A DNA stretch of 64,000 nucleotides from Streptomyces sp. HUAS ZL42 (GTDB lineage Bacteria; Actinomycetota; Actinomycetes; Streptomycetales; Streptomycetaceae), in NCBI RefSeq assembly GCF_040782645.1, contig NZ_CP160403.1:9149001-9213000 (forward strand). Direction: 5' to 3'. The translations under genes and the position numbers were made by a program. Below the pieces are notes generated by a model. That model searched no databases. It saw only the letters and a list, made by a program, of their open reading frames with translations, and was not told the DNA's origin. Below are positions 17,407-28,308 of the stretch, one piece after another (the stretch's first letter is position 1; each line of letters begins with the position of its first letter).

Positions 17407-17765
17407 CCTGCCGCCCTGGTGTCGTGGTGCGAAGCCCGGTGGGTACTGCCCGGAGAACGTGCGTCAGGGCGGGCGGGTTCCCCGCAGTGCGAGATCGATC
17501 ACATCGGAGCGGGGCAACCCTCTCGCACGCCGTCACATCTCCACAGCCGAGACGCCGTTGATCGCCTGGCGATCACCGGGGATCGGATTCCGCAGGTTTT
17601 ACGGCGAAGCGCTCCCGAAAGCGATCATTTTTCGCTTTACATGGACATGACTTATCCGCAAGGGTTTGGTCCCGGGGCCCGACCAGCCCCCATGGCGTTT
17701 CAACCGCGCCATGGCTCAAGGCGGTTGGTGAGCGAGGCCGCCAGGAACGAAGAGGAACCCTCATC
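17407..17765. other. Divergent promoter region, TerD-CAP and M4 protease
   Basis: This 359-base region separates two divergent genes. An AT-richer island near 17620-17660 is the likely protease promoter area, and GAGGAA at about 17749-17754 is the ribosome binding site for the TTG start. No gene, terminator or palindromic operator stands out. Confidence 0.4.
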
Positions 17766-19562
17766 TTGCGTAAGCCCCACATACGCAGCCTTGCGATCGC
17801 CGTCGCCGTGACGACGGCCGCCACGGGCCTGTCGGGCACGGCCTTCGCGGCCCCGCCCGCGGGGGAGGCCCTCGCATCGGCGAACGAGCCCTCGGCTGCC
17901 TCCGTCGTCGAGGCGGCCGACGCCGCCGCCTTCGCCCACGCCTCGGCGACCGGCGTGATCCAGGGCGACGAACTGAAGGCCCAGGACGTGCTGATCGACC
18001 CGGAGGGCGCACGCCACGTCCGGTTCGTCCGGACCCACCAGGGCATGCCCGTCCTCGGCGGCGACCTCGTCGTCCACCTCTCCCGGCAGCTGACCTACAC
18101 CGGCGTCACCCGTGCCGCGGAGCACACCGTCCGGCCCGTCGCCGCCGGAGGGGCGAAGCTGACGGCCCGGCAGGCCGAGGCGAAGGCCGCCGCCGTGGCC
18201 CAGGGCGACCCGGCCGCCGCCGAACTCGTGGTGGACGCCCGCGACGGAGCCTCGGCCCTCGCCTACCAGGTACGGGTGACCGGCAGCGACACGACCGAGG
18301 GCGGTGGCTCCCGCACGGTCGTCGTCGACGCCGTGACCGGCAAGGTGCGCAGCAACACGCCCGACAACGACGAGTTCCTGTCGCCGCAGCTGCTCGACAC
18401 CCTGCGCGAGCGCGGCGAGAAGCTGAACCCCGTCACCGGCACCGTCCCGCAGACCACGGGCCTCGCCGCGACGTCCGCCGCGGGCGCGGTCCGCTACCCC
18501 TCGACCGCCTCCGGCACCGGCACCTCCCTCTTCGTCGGCAAGGTTCCGCTGACCACCACGCGTACGGCCCGCACCAGCTACCTCCTCAAGGACCCCACCC
18601 GCTGGGGCACCGAGACCCGGGACGCCAAGGGCCTGGAACTGGAGAACTTCGCGCGGGGCAAGAAGTTCACCTCCACCGACAACAAATGGGGCAACGGCGC
18701 CGTCTCCCACCGCGCCAGCGCCGCGGTGGACGCCCAGTACGGCATCACGAAGACCCTGGACTTCTACAAGAAGACCTTCGGCCGCAAGGGCGTCGCGAAC
18801 AACAGCAAGGGCGCCCTCGCCATGGTCCACTTCGGCAACAAGGTGGCCAACGCGTTCTGGGACTCGTACTGCGGCTGCATGCTGTACGGCGACGGCGACG
18901 GGGCGATGTTCAAGAAGCCCCTCGTCGTCCTCGACGTCACCGGCCACGAGCTCACCCATGGCGTCGTGGACGCGACCGCCCGCCTGGAGCCCACCCGCGT
19001 GGACACGGACGGCAACCAGTACGGCGAGCCCGGTGCCCTGAACGAGTCGCTGGCCGACATCTTCGGCTCCAGCGTCGAGTTCAGCGCCAACAACCCGAAG
19101 AACCCGCCCAACTACCTCGTCGGCGAGAAGCTGGGCCTGGCCCAGAAGTTCCTGCGCCGCCTCGACCGCCCGTCCCTCGACCGGCTCGAGGGAACCATCG
19201 ACTACTGGTCACCGGAGGTGTACGACGCCGAGGTGCACGCGGGTTCCGGTGTCTCCTCGCACGCGTACTACCTCCTCGCCGAGGGCAGCGGACGCAAGAC
19301 GATCGGAGGCTTCACCTACGACTCGCCGACCTACGACGGCTCCACGGTGAAGGGCATCGGCCGGACCAAGGCCACCGCGATCTTCTACCGGGCCCTGACC
19401 CGCTACATGGTCTCCACGACCGACTTCCACGACGCGCGCGTCGCCACGCTGAAGGCGGCCAAAGACCTCTACGGCGCGACCAGCAACGAGTACAGGACGG
19501 TGGTCCGGGCGTGGGCCGCCGTCAACGTGACGGCCGCGAACACGCCCGCCCCGCGGAACTGA
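17766..19562 (+). CDS. Secreted M4 (thermolysin-like) neutral metalloprotease
   Basis: The 598-residue preproenzyme starts with a Sec signal (IRSLAIAVAVTTAATGLSGTAFA), then an FTP/PepSY-type propeptide to about residue 215, and a peptidase M4 domain. Zinc is bound by H394 and H398 in GHELTHGVVD, and by E427 in GALNESLADIFG. Compared with thermolysin there are nine extra residues between the HExxH and the glutamate. The catalytic-site region near AGSGVSSHAYYLLAEG corresponds to the substrate-stabilising histidine. The start is TTG with GAGGAA upstream, an unusual but plausible start. It is followed by a strong hairpin. Confidence 0.93.
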   Translation: MRKPHIRSLAIAVAVTTAATGLSGTAFAAPPAGEALASANEPSAASVVEAADAAAFAHASATGVIQGDELKAQDVLIDPEGARHVRFVRTHQGMPVLGGDLVVHLSRQLTYTGVTRAAEHTVRPVAAGGAKLTARQAEAKAAAVAQGDPAAAELVVDARDGASALAYQVRVTGSDTTEGGGSRTVVVDAVTGKVRSNTPDNDEFLSPQLLDTLRERGEKLNPVTGTVPQTTGLAATSAAGAVRYPSTASGTGTSLFVGKVPLTTTRTARTSYLLKDPTRWGTETRDAKGLELENFARGKKFTSTDNKWGNGAVSHRASAAVDAQYGITKTLDFYKKTFGRKGVANNSKGALAMVHFGNKVANAFWDSYCGCMLYGDGDGAMFKKPLVVLDVTGHELTHGVVDATARLEPTRVDTDGNQYGEPGALNESLADIFGSSVEFSANNPKNPPNYLVGEKLGLAQKFLRRLDRPSLDRLEGTIDYWSPEVYDAEVHAGSGVSSHAYYLLAEGSGRKTIGGFTYDSPTYDGSTVKGIGRTKATAIFYRALTRYMVSTTDFHDARVATLKAAKDLYGATSNEYRTVVRAWAAVNVTAANTPAPRN

Positions 19563-19573
19563 CGCCGGGCGCG

Positions 19574-19604
19574 GCCGGGTGCCCCGCACCGCCGGGCACC
19601 CGGC
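19574..19604. terminator. Hairpin terminator after the M4 protease gene
   Basis: An 11-base-pair perfect stem (GCCGGGTGCCC / GGGCACCCGGC) with a 9-base loop lies 12 bases after the stop codon and 11 bases before the stop codon of the convergent next gene. It can serve both. Confidence 0.8.
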
Positions 19605-19614
19605 CGACCGGACG

Positions 19615-20376
19615 TCAGATCCACTGCCTCTCCACCTCTTCGGACACCACGATCAGGGCACCGCACGAGGGGCAGCGTGCCCGTCCGAAGACGTAGGTCA
19701 CCGCGCGGGCGGTTTCCGCCCGACCCGCTGTCGCCGCTTCCCGGTACAGGCGCGCGCCGATGCCGTCGAGCGACTCCGGGCTCGCCGGCATCAGGTCCGT
19801 CCGGCCCGACGTGTCCTTCGAACCAGGTCCGACGTAGTCGCCGGCCGAGGTGAAGAAGCCGTACTCGCCGAAGGCGACGTAGAGGTCGTCCTCGCAGGAG
19901 GGGCAGGCGAGTTGGTACTCCTCGTTGCGCACCCCGTCCAGCGCGTCCGCCCATACCCCGGCGCCCTCGAAGGCGAGCACGGACTGGAGCGAAGCGACGA
20001 AGGAGGGAGCGTCCTGATCCGGGGCGGCGAGCAGCTCGCGGGCGACACCGAGGAGAGCCTCGATCTCCCTCGTGTACCGGTCGCGGCGCGGGTCGTCCGC
20101 ATCGACCGTGATCGCCCCGGCCAGCATCACCGCGTCCGCCGGCCCGCCCGGAGCCCGGCCCAGTGCGATGTCGGCCAGGACGGGCAGCGCCGCCCAGCTC
20201 GCGTCGTACACCGACCCCTGGTGGCACAGCGCCGACCACAGGTCCTGCCACACCGCGTCGTCGTCGGTTCCACCGAGGCGTGCGAAAAGACCGGGTATGT
20301 CTTCGGCGCTGCCGTAGGCGTGCGTCAGCTCGCGCCAGTCGATCGTCGTCATGGAGGCGATTGTGACGCCCGGCAC
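19615..20376 (-). CDS. HEAT-like protein with two zinc-knuckle motifs
   Basis: The function is unknown. The N-terminal half contains DLWSALCHQGSVYDASWAALPVLADIA, a pattern seen in bacterial HEAT-repeat proteins, including some immunity-like proteins near polymorphic toxins. The C-terminal half carries two CPxC pairs, CPSCEDDL and CPSCGALIVV, about 80 residues apart, which could pair to form one zinc ribbon around an inserted region. The GTG at 20376 has GAGGG upstream; ATG at 20352 is an alternative. No toxin gene is adjacent. Confidence 0.7.
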   Translation of the reverse strand: MPGVTIASMTTIDWRELTHAYGSAEDIPGLFARLGGTDDDAVWQDLWSALCHQGSVYDASWAALPVLADIALGRAPGGPADAVMLAGAITVDADDPRRDRYTREIEALLGVARELLAAPDQDAPSFVASLQSVLAFEGAGVWADALDGVRNEEYQLACPSCEDDLYVAFGEYGFFTSAGDYVGPGSKDTSGRTDLMPASPESLDGIGARLYREAATAGRAETARAVTYVFGRARCPSCGALIVVSEEVERQWI

Positions 20377-20421
20377 TGACAGTCCCTCAATCCGCCGTAC
20401 TTGCCCGGGAATCGCCGAACC

Positions 20422-23379
20422 TCAGCCGGACGTGGTCGGCTCCGGCTCGATCAGTCCCTGACGGTAGGCGATCGCCACCGCCTCGGTGCGGCTCGCGGCG
20501 CCCAGCTTGCCCAGGATGTTGGAGACGTGGACGCTCGCCGTCTTCCCGCTGATGAACAGTTCCTCGCCGATCTGGCGGTTGCTGCGGCCCAGGGCGAGAA
20601 GACGCAGGACGTCCTGCTCGCGGGCCGTGAGCGGCGAGGTGCGCTCGGCGGTTTCGGTTTCGGTGAGGCGGCCGCGGCGGACGAGGTCGTCCAGCTGCTC
20701 CAGCAGCAGCGTGGCGCCGAGCCGTGTCGCCTCCTCCCGCGTGGCGCGGGCCTCGGCAGCCGCCTCCTCGCGCCGCTCCGCCGCCAGCAGGGCCGCCGCG
20801 AACCGGAAACGGCAGCGGGCCCGCTCGTACACGTCGCCGTTGTCGAAGGCGGCGACCGCCTTCTCCCAGGCCGCCGGGTCCGGCCCCGCAGTGGCGCGTG
20901 TCCACTCGGCCTCGGCGCGGGCCAGCCAGGCCGTGCCCTCGGGACCCTGCGGCGCGCCGTTCTCACCGTGCAGGGCCACCGTGCGGGCCAGGTCGACCAG
21001 TTCCGCCGCGGTGTCCGTCCAGCGGCGGACTCCGGCTTCGTCGCCGGTGAGGCGCGCCTCGCCGGCCGCGTCGGCGACCGCGGACAGGGCGAGGGCGGCC
21101 AGCCGTACCGCGACGTCCGGCCGGGTGCCCGCGTCGTCGGTGAGCGCCGCGACCGTGGACCGCATCCGCTGCACCGCGGCCTCCGGATCCCTGCGCAGCG
21201 CGGCCGCATCGGTCAGCACGATGCCCGCCACCAGCGCGGCCATCCAGTCGAAGGGCCCCTCCAGCAGGGCACGTGCCCGCTCGGCCGCCCGCCCGTCGCC
21301 GCGCGCCAGGGCCACGTACAGCGCGGGCCCGACCGTGTACCCGCCCGCCGCGGGCAGTACCTCGGCGTCGGCCGCCGCCACACGCACACATTCGTCCCAG
21401 CGGCCCAGCGTGTACAGCACCAGCAGCCGCAGATACCGCATCTCCAGCGGATACGGCGAGGACAGCAGCCCCGCGCGGCGCGCCCGCTCCAGGCCCTCGG
21501 TCAGCCAGAGCAGGCACTCCTCGAGATCGCCGGACTCGAAGCAGCCGACCGCGAGGTTGAACAGCGCCCGGCACTCCACCGGCGCGTTCCCCGCACGCCG
21601 GGCCAGCTCCCGGGCCTCCCGGAGCCGTGCGCGGCCCTCCGGGGCGCGGCGGCCGTCTCCTTCCATGGTGGCCAGCGAGATCAGCAGATCGGCCTGTGCG
21701 TCGGTCACCCGCAGCTTCTCGGCCGCACGCAGGGCCTGACGGGCGACCCGGAGCGCCGTCCCGACGTCCCCGACCTGGCGTGCCGCCATGACGTGCGTGG
21801 CCGCGGCCCACACCCATGTGGGCGTCGGCGGGTCGGCGGGGATCAGGGTCAGGGCCTCGCTGCTGTGGGTGTAGGCCGCCGTCAGGTTGTCGACGCTGAG
21901 GAGGTTGCCCGCGAGCGTGTAGCGGACGCGGGCGGCCAGCTCGGAGTCGGCGTCCTGGCCGATGCCCGCCAGCGCGGCCCGGGTGAGCGAGACCGCGCGG
22001 TGCAGCTCCCCGGCGTGCGCGGCCGCCGCCGACGCGCGCAGCGTGAGCGTGATCTGGTCGAGCCCTTCACCCGACGGCAACTTGGCGGGATCCACCGACG
22101 ACCACAGGCCGAGGGCGGCTTCGACATGCCGTAGCTCCTCGGCGGGTGCGCCGACCCGATGGGCGTGGTCGGCGGCCTCCAGCGAGGCGGCGAGAGCCTC
22201 GGCCAGGTCATGGCTCTCGCGGTAGTGGTGGGCGCGTTCCGCCGCGCTCTCGGCAGGACGACCCCGGTCGGCGAGCAGTCGCGCGAACGCACCGTGCAGT
22301 CGCGCTCGTTCACCTGGGAGCAGGTCGGCGTAGACCGCCTCGCGGGACAGCGCGTGGCGGAAGGCGTACGTGTCGCCGACGCCCGCGACCAGGAGCTGCC
22401 GCCCGATCGCCTCGCGCAGCGCCGACTCCAGCTCGTCCTCGGGGAGCCGCACCGCGTCCCGCAGCAGGTCGTGCTCCACGTGGCGCCCGGCGACGGCGGC
22501 TGTGCGCAGCACCTGCTGGGCGGTGTCGGACAGCTGCTCGACACGGATCAGGAGGAGGTCGGCCAGGCCGCTGGGCACCCCCGCGTCCCGCGTGTCCGTG
22601 GCCGCGAGCAGCTCCTCCGCGTAGAAGGCGTTGCCCTCGGCGCGGTCCACGATCCGGCGGACCGTGGCGTCCGGCAGTGGGCGGTCCTCCAGGGCGCGCA
22701 CCAGGCGGGTCACGTGGGCGTCCGCCAAGGGCCGCAGCTCGAGCCGCTCGACGGCGGGCAGCCGCACCAGCTCGGCCAGCAGCGGGCGCAGCGGATGGCG
22801 GCGGTGCAGGTCGTCCGCGCGGTACGACGCGAGCACGGCCAGCCGGTGTGCAGGCGCACCGCCGGCCGGGCGCTGCAGGATGCCGCGGCTGAGCAGGAAC
22901 CGCAGCAGGTCCCGGGAGGACTGGTCGGCCCAGTGCAGGTCCTCCAGGACGAGCAGCAGCGGCGCGATGCCGGCCAGGTCGGCGAGCAGGCCCGCCATGC
23001 CCTCGAACAGCCGCAGCCGCCCGCCCGTGTCCGGGACGGCGTCCGTTCCGCCGCCCAGTAGACGGTCGACCACCGGGTGTGCGGAGAGCGCGGCGGCGAA
23101 CCGCTCGTCGGTGGCGAGCACGCCCAGAATCTCGGTGAACGGCAGATACGGCAGCCCGACGTCACCGAGGTCCACACAATGACCCGTGAGCACGGTCATG
23201 CCGTCCTGTGCGGCGCGCACGGCGACCTCGTCCAGCACGCGTGTCTTGCCGACCCCGGCGTCCCCGGCCACCAGCACGGCACGCGCCTCGCCCCCGCGGG
23301 CACGCTCCAGCACTCCGGCGAGTCGGGAGATCTCCTCGTCGCGGCCGACGAGCGGAGTGGTGAAGGCGGTCTGCGGCAC
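20422..23379 (-). CDS. LAL-type LuxR family regulator (AAA ATPase plus HTH)
   Basis: This 985-residue protein is a large ATP-binding LuxR regulator. The N-terminus carries a Walker A motif GDAGVGKT (39-46), a Walker B LLLVLEDLHWAD near residue 145, and a STAND-type arginine-rich region. The middle is a long helical, TPR/MalT-like sensor. The C-terminus is a LuxR helix-turn-helix (LTAREQDVLRLLALGRSNRQ onward). Such regulators switch on carbon-use or secondary metabolism operons upon inducer binding. No obvious biosynthetic cluster is next to it, so the target is unknown. The start is GTG at 23379. Confidence 0.92.
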   Translation of the reverse strand: MPQTAFTTPLVGRDEEISRLAGVLERARGGEARAVLVAGDAGVGKTRVLDEVAVRAAQDGMTVLTGHCVDLGDVGLPYLPFTEILGVLATDERFAAALSAHPVVDRLLGGGTDAVPDTGGRLRLFEGMAGLLADLAGIAPLLLVLEDLHWADQSSRDLLRFLLSRGILQRPAGGAPAHRLAVLASYRADDLHRRHPLRPLLAELVRLPAVERLELRPLADAHVTRLVRALEDRPLPDATVRRIVDRAEGNAFYAEELLAATDTRDAGVPSGLADLLLIRVEQLSDTAQQVLRTAAVAGRHVEHDLLRDAVRLPEDELESALREAIGRQLLVAGVGDTYAFRHALSREAVYADLLPGERARLHGAFARLLADRGRPAESAAERAHHYRESHDLAEALAASLEAADHAHRVGAPAEELRHVEAALGLWSSVDPAKLPSGEGLDQITLTLRASAAAAHAGELHRAVSLTRAALAGIGQDADSELAARVRYTLAGNLLSVDNLTAAYTHSSEALTLIPADPPTPTWVWAAATHVMAARQVGDVGTALRVARQALRAAEKLRVTDAQADLLISLATMEGDGRRAPEGRARLREARELARRAGNAPVECRALFNLAVGCFESGDLEECLLWLTEGLERARRAGLLSSPYPLEMRYLRLLVLYTLGRWDECVRVAAADAEVLPAAGGYTVGPALYVALARGDGRAAERARALLEGPFDWMAALVAGIVLTDAAALRRDPEAAVQRMRSTVAALTDDAGTRPDVAVRLAALALSAVADAAGEARLTGDEAGVRRWTDTAAELVDLARTVALHGENGAPQGPEGTAWLARAEAEWTRATAGPDPAAWEKAVAAFDNGDVYERARCRFRFAAALLAAERREEAAAEARATREEATRLGATLLLEQLDDLVRRGRLTETETAERTSPLTAREQDVLRLLALGRSNRQIGEELFISGKTASVHVSNILGKLGAASRTEAVAIAYRQGLIEPEPTTSG

Positions 23380-23433
23380 CCATCCATCCTGGCACGTGGC
23401 ACTGACAACGCCTCGCCGCCCCGAACGGCAGAC

Positions 23434-23783
23434 CTAGCGGCGCAGCGTCTGCGCCCAGTTCGCCGGCACCCGTCCCGCCGGGCCCGGCGCCGGCTGGTCG
23501 GCCGGGTGGCTCACCGGCGGCGCCAGTTCGGGTCCTGACTCGTACAGCTCGCCCGCCTCGTAGTCCCAGAACCATTCCTCGCCCGGCTCGAAACTGCGCA
23601 CCACGCAGTGCCCGGTCGCCTTGTAGTGGGCGGTGGCGTGCTGGGCGGGGGAGGAGTCGCAGCAGCCGATGTGACCGCACTGGGCGCAGCGCCGCAGATG
23701 GAACCACCAGCCCCCCACGGCGTCGCAGTCGACGCAGCCCGTGCCGCTCGGCGGGACGCTGGGGTCGATCCGGGTGTCGCTGG

Positions 23784-23787
<4 letters not shown>
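23434..23787 (-). CDS. UBP-type zinc finger protein
   Basis: The 117-residue protein consists almost entirely of a ZnF-UBP domain: CVDCDAVGGWWFHLRRCAQC, then GHIGCCDSSPAQHATAHYKATGH, with the conserved Cys/His set and the W-F-W-D-Y strand afterwards. In eukaryotes this fold binds the free C-terminal Gly-Gly of ubiquitin; actinobacterial members are common but unexplained. Its ATG overlaps the stop codon of the sensor kinase gene (ATGA), so the protein is translated with the kinase and redox-like protein of the same operon. Confidence 0.9.
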
Positions 23788-25249
<1,462 letters not shown>

Positions 25250-25253
<4 letters not shown>

Positions 25254-26926
25254 GACTGTTCCAGATAGCGGTGGACGAGCATCACGGCCATGGCTCCCTC
25301 TCCTACGGCGGACGCGACCCGCTTGGCGGACTCCGCGCGCGCGTCGCCCGCCACGAACACGCCGGGAATGTTGGTCTCCAGGTGGTACGGCGGCCGGTCC
25401 AGCTCCCAGCCGGCGGGCGGGCGCCCGTCGGAGGTCAGGTCGGGCCCGGCGAGAATGAATCCGCGTTCGTCGCGCAGCACCGTGCCGTCCAGCCAGTCGG
25501 TGAGCGGAGCCGCCCCGATGAACACGAACATCCACTGCGCGTCGACCCGTTCGGTCTCCCCGTTCACGGTGTGCCGCAGGGTCAGCTGCTCCAGGTGGGC
25601 CGTGCCGTGCGCGGCCTCGACGACCGTGTGGCTGCGGACCGAGATGTTGGGCGCCTCGTTGATCTGCTGGATGAGGTAGTGCGACATCGACGCCGACAGG
25701 TCGGGGCCGCGCACCAGCAGGGTCACCGACTTGGCGCCCCGGGACAGGTACATCGCCGCCTGGCCGGCCGAGTTGGCGCCGCCGACGATGTACACGTCGT
25801 GTCCCTGGCAGGCGGACGCCTCGGTGAGCGCGGAACCGTAGAACACGCCGGTACCGGTCAGGTCGGTGCAGCCCTGGGCCTCCAGCTGCCGGTACTGCAC
25901 ACCGGTCGCCAGGATCACGCTGTGCGCCGCGACAGCCGACCCGTCCGCGAACCGTACGACTCGGGCCGCCCCGTTGACCTCGAGGCCGGTCACCTCGCGC
26001 GTGGTGAGGATCTCGGCGCCGAACTTGGCCGCCTGCCGCCGGGCGCGGTCGGTGAGCTGGCCGCCCGAGACACCGTCGGGGAAGCCGAGGTAGTTCTCGA
26101 TCCGCGAGCTCTGCCCGGCCTGCCCGCCGGTCGCCGACCGCTCCACGAGGACGGTCCGCAGTCCCTCCGACGCTCCGTACACGGCCGCGCCGAGCCCGGC
26201 CGGCCCGCCGCCGATCACGACCAGGTCGTAGAAGTCCTCCGCCGGCGTCGTGGCAAGGCCCACCCGGGCGGCCAGCTCCGGCGCCTCGGGCTCGACCAGG
26301 GGTGTGCCGTCCGGCGTGATCACCAGCGGCAGCCGCTGCCCGTCGGCTCCGGCGGCGGCCAGCAGCCGCTGCCCCTCGGGCTCCTCGGCGGAGTACCAGC
26401 GGTACGGCACCTGGTTGCGGGCGAGGAACTCGCGGACGTCCGAGGAACGTGCCGACCAGCGGTGCCCCACGACCTTGGTGCTGGGCACGGGCTTGTAGGC
26501 GCTGCTGCGCCACGCCTCCAGCAGGTCGTCCAGCACCGGGTAGAGCTTCTCCTCCGGCGGGTCCCACGGCTTGAGCAGATAGTGGTCGAGATCGACGACG
26601 TTGATCGCGTCGATCGCCGCGTTCGTGTCCGCGTACGCGGTCAGCAGCACCCGCCGCGCGCCCGGATACACGTCCATGGCCTGTTCCAGGAACTCGATGC
26701 CGTTCATCTGCGGCATGCGGTAGTCGGCCAGGATCACGGCCACGAGGTCGCCGCGCAGCTTCAGCTCGCGCAGCGCCTCCAGCGCGGACCCGCCGGACTC
26801 CGCGCGCACGATCCGGTACGACGCGCCGTAGCGTCGCCGCAGGTCACGGGCGACGGCACGGGAGACTCCCGGATCGTCGTCCACGGTCAAGATGACGGTC
26901 CGCGCTGCTTCTGCGGCCTCTGCCAT
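25250..26926 (-). CDS. Response regulator fused to thioredoxin-reductase-like flavoprotein
   Basis: The 558-residue protein starts with a receiver domain (acidic pocket D16-D18, phosphoacceptor D68 in ILADYRMPQMNG, T96, K119). Residues about 150-225 resemble a glutaredoxin/thioredoxin fold with LPLVI before a conserved proline region, but the CxxC position reads S-A-R-S. Residues 232-558 form an FAD/NAD(P) oxidoreductase with VVIGGGPAGLGAAVYGASEG and the second dinucleotide site VYIVGGANSAGQAAMYLSRG. The thioredoxin-reductase CATC motif is replaced (GVFYGSALTEAS), so no redox dithiol is visible. The gene heads the operon; ATG 26926 has GGGAG upstream. Confidence 0.9.
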
Positions 26927-27031
26927 ACGTCTCCCACCCCGAGCGGTTCCATCAGGGGTACGGCGCACCCTGCAGAAGCACTGCCACCGCCCCGGCTCCC
27001 GCCCATCGTATGTTCGATCGTCCCGCTTCGC

Positions 27032-27391
27032 TCAGGTCTGCGCGGGCCGGCTGCGCAGTACGCAGAACTCGTTGCCCTCCGGGTCCGCGAGCACCACCCA
27101 GGTCTGTTCGCCCTGGCCGACGTCCGTGTGACGTGCGCCCAGGTCCAGGAGGCGGGCGACCTCCGCCTCCTGGTCGTCGGGGCGGAAGTCGAGGTGCAGC
27201 CGGTTCTTGACGGCCTTGCCCTCCGGCACCGGAACGAAGATCATCCCGGGCAGCCGGTCCTTCTCCGGCCGGATCTCGTACTCGTCCGACGCGTCGTTCA
27301 GGACCACCCAGCCGAGCGCCTCGGCCCACCAGCGCCCGAGGGCCCTCGGGTCGGCCGCGTCGACTACGACTTGCTCCCATTGCAAGGCCAT
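27032..27391 (-). CDS. VOC family (glyoxalase-like) protein
   Basis: This 119-residue single-domain vicinal-oxygen-chelate protein opens with LQWEQVVVDAADPRALGRWW and ends with WVVLADPEGNEFCVL, both typical of the short VOC proteins of Streptomyces. It may bind a metal and a small ligand, but no function is assigned. It diverges from the universal stress gene, with a 55-base gap. Confidence 0.85.
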   Translation of the reverse strand: MALQWEQVVVDAADPRALGRWWAEALGWVVLNDASDEYEIRPEKDRLPGMIFVPVPEGKAVKNRLHLDFRPDDQEAEVARLLDLGARHTDVGQGEQTWVVLADPEGNEFCVLRSRPAQT

Positions 27392-27446
27392 GTCGGCAGC
27401 GTAGTGAAGACTGGGCCACGTGACCGAGATAGAGGGAGGCAACCGG

Positions 27447-28307
27447 ATGACGCGCCCGATCACGGCGGGGGTCGACGGAACGGACGAGAGCGTGGCCGCA
27501 CTGGCCTGGGCGGCCCGGGAGGCGGTCCGCCGAGGGCTGGCGTTGCGTGTGGTGCACGCCTGGCGGTTCCAGCCGGACGTGGCGGACCGGGACACACAGG
27601 CGCAGTGGGTGCGGGACGGGGTGGCCGAGACCGTCGGGGCGGTCATCGGGCGGCACCGCGAACTGGAGGTGATCACCGACGTCCTGGAGGGGACGGTCGT
27701 CGACACCCTGGTCGCCGCCGCGTCCGACGCCGAGATGCTCGTCATCGGTTCACGCGGCCATGGAGCGGTCGTCGGTTTCCTGCTCGGGTCGGTCGGCCAG
27801 CAGGTGATCGCCGAGGCCGACCGGCCGGTCGTGCTGGTCCGGGCCGGGGACGAGCCGTCGGCCGAGGCGGCCGGCCGGGAGATCGTCGTGGGCCAGCAGG
27901 GCGGTCCCGACGACAGCGTCGCCACGCTGCGGTTCGCGTTCGAGACGGCTGCCGCGCGGGGCGCCACCGTGCGCGCCGTACGGGCCTGGACGCTGCCGCC
28001 GGTGTTCGCCTACAGCCCCGGCTCGCTGAGACTCCTCGACGACGCCGGTGGCCTGGAGCCGTACGAGAAGAAGGCGCTCGCCACGGCCCTGCAGCCGTGG
28101 CGGGACCGCTTCCCGGACGTGCCGGTCGTCGAACACGTCGAGATGGGCAGCGCCGGCCAGGTGCTGCTGTCGGTGGCGGAACGGGCCCAGTTGATGGTGG
28201 TCGGCCGCCGCGCCCACCGCACCGCCGTGGGCGCCCGTATCGGCTCGGTCGCGCACGGGGTCCTGCACCACGCGAGCTGCCCGGTCGCCGTCGTCCCGCA
28301 CGACTGA
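27447..28307 (+). CDS. Universal stress protein (tandem USP domains)
   Basis: The 286-residue protein has two UspA domains. Each carries the ATP-binding G-x2-G-x9-G(S/T) signature: GSRGHGAVVGFLLGS in the first and GRRAHRTAVGARIGS in the second. Such proteins bind ATP and act in stress adaptation, dormancy or hypoxia responses. The ATG at 27447 has GGGAGG upstream; a GTG at 27420 is less likely. The next gene converges with only one base between stop codons. Confidence 0.9.
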   Translation: MTRPITAGVDGTDESVAALAWAAREAVRRGLALRVVHAWRFQPDVADRDTQAQWVRDGVAETVGAVIGRHRELEVITDVLEGTVVDTLVAAASDAEMLVIGSRGHGAVVGFLLGSVGQQVIAEADRPVVLVRAGDEPSAEAAGREIVVGQQGGPDDSVATLRFAFETAAARGATVRAVRAWTLPPVFAYSPGSLRLLDDAGGLEPYEKKALATALQPWRDRFPDVPVVEHVEMGSAGQVLLSVAERAQLMVVGRRAHRTAVGARIGSVAHGVLHHASCPVAVVPHD

Positions 28308-28308
28308 G

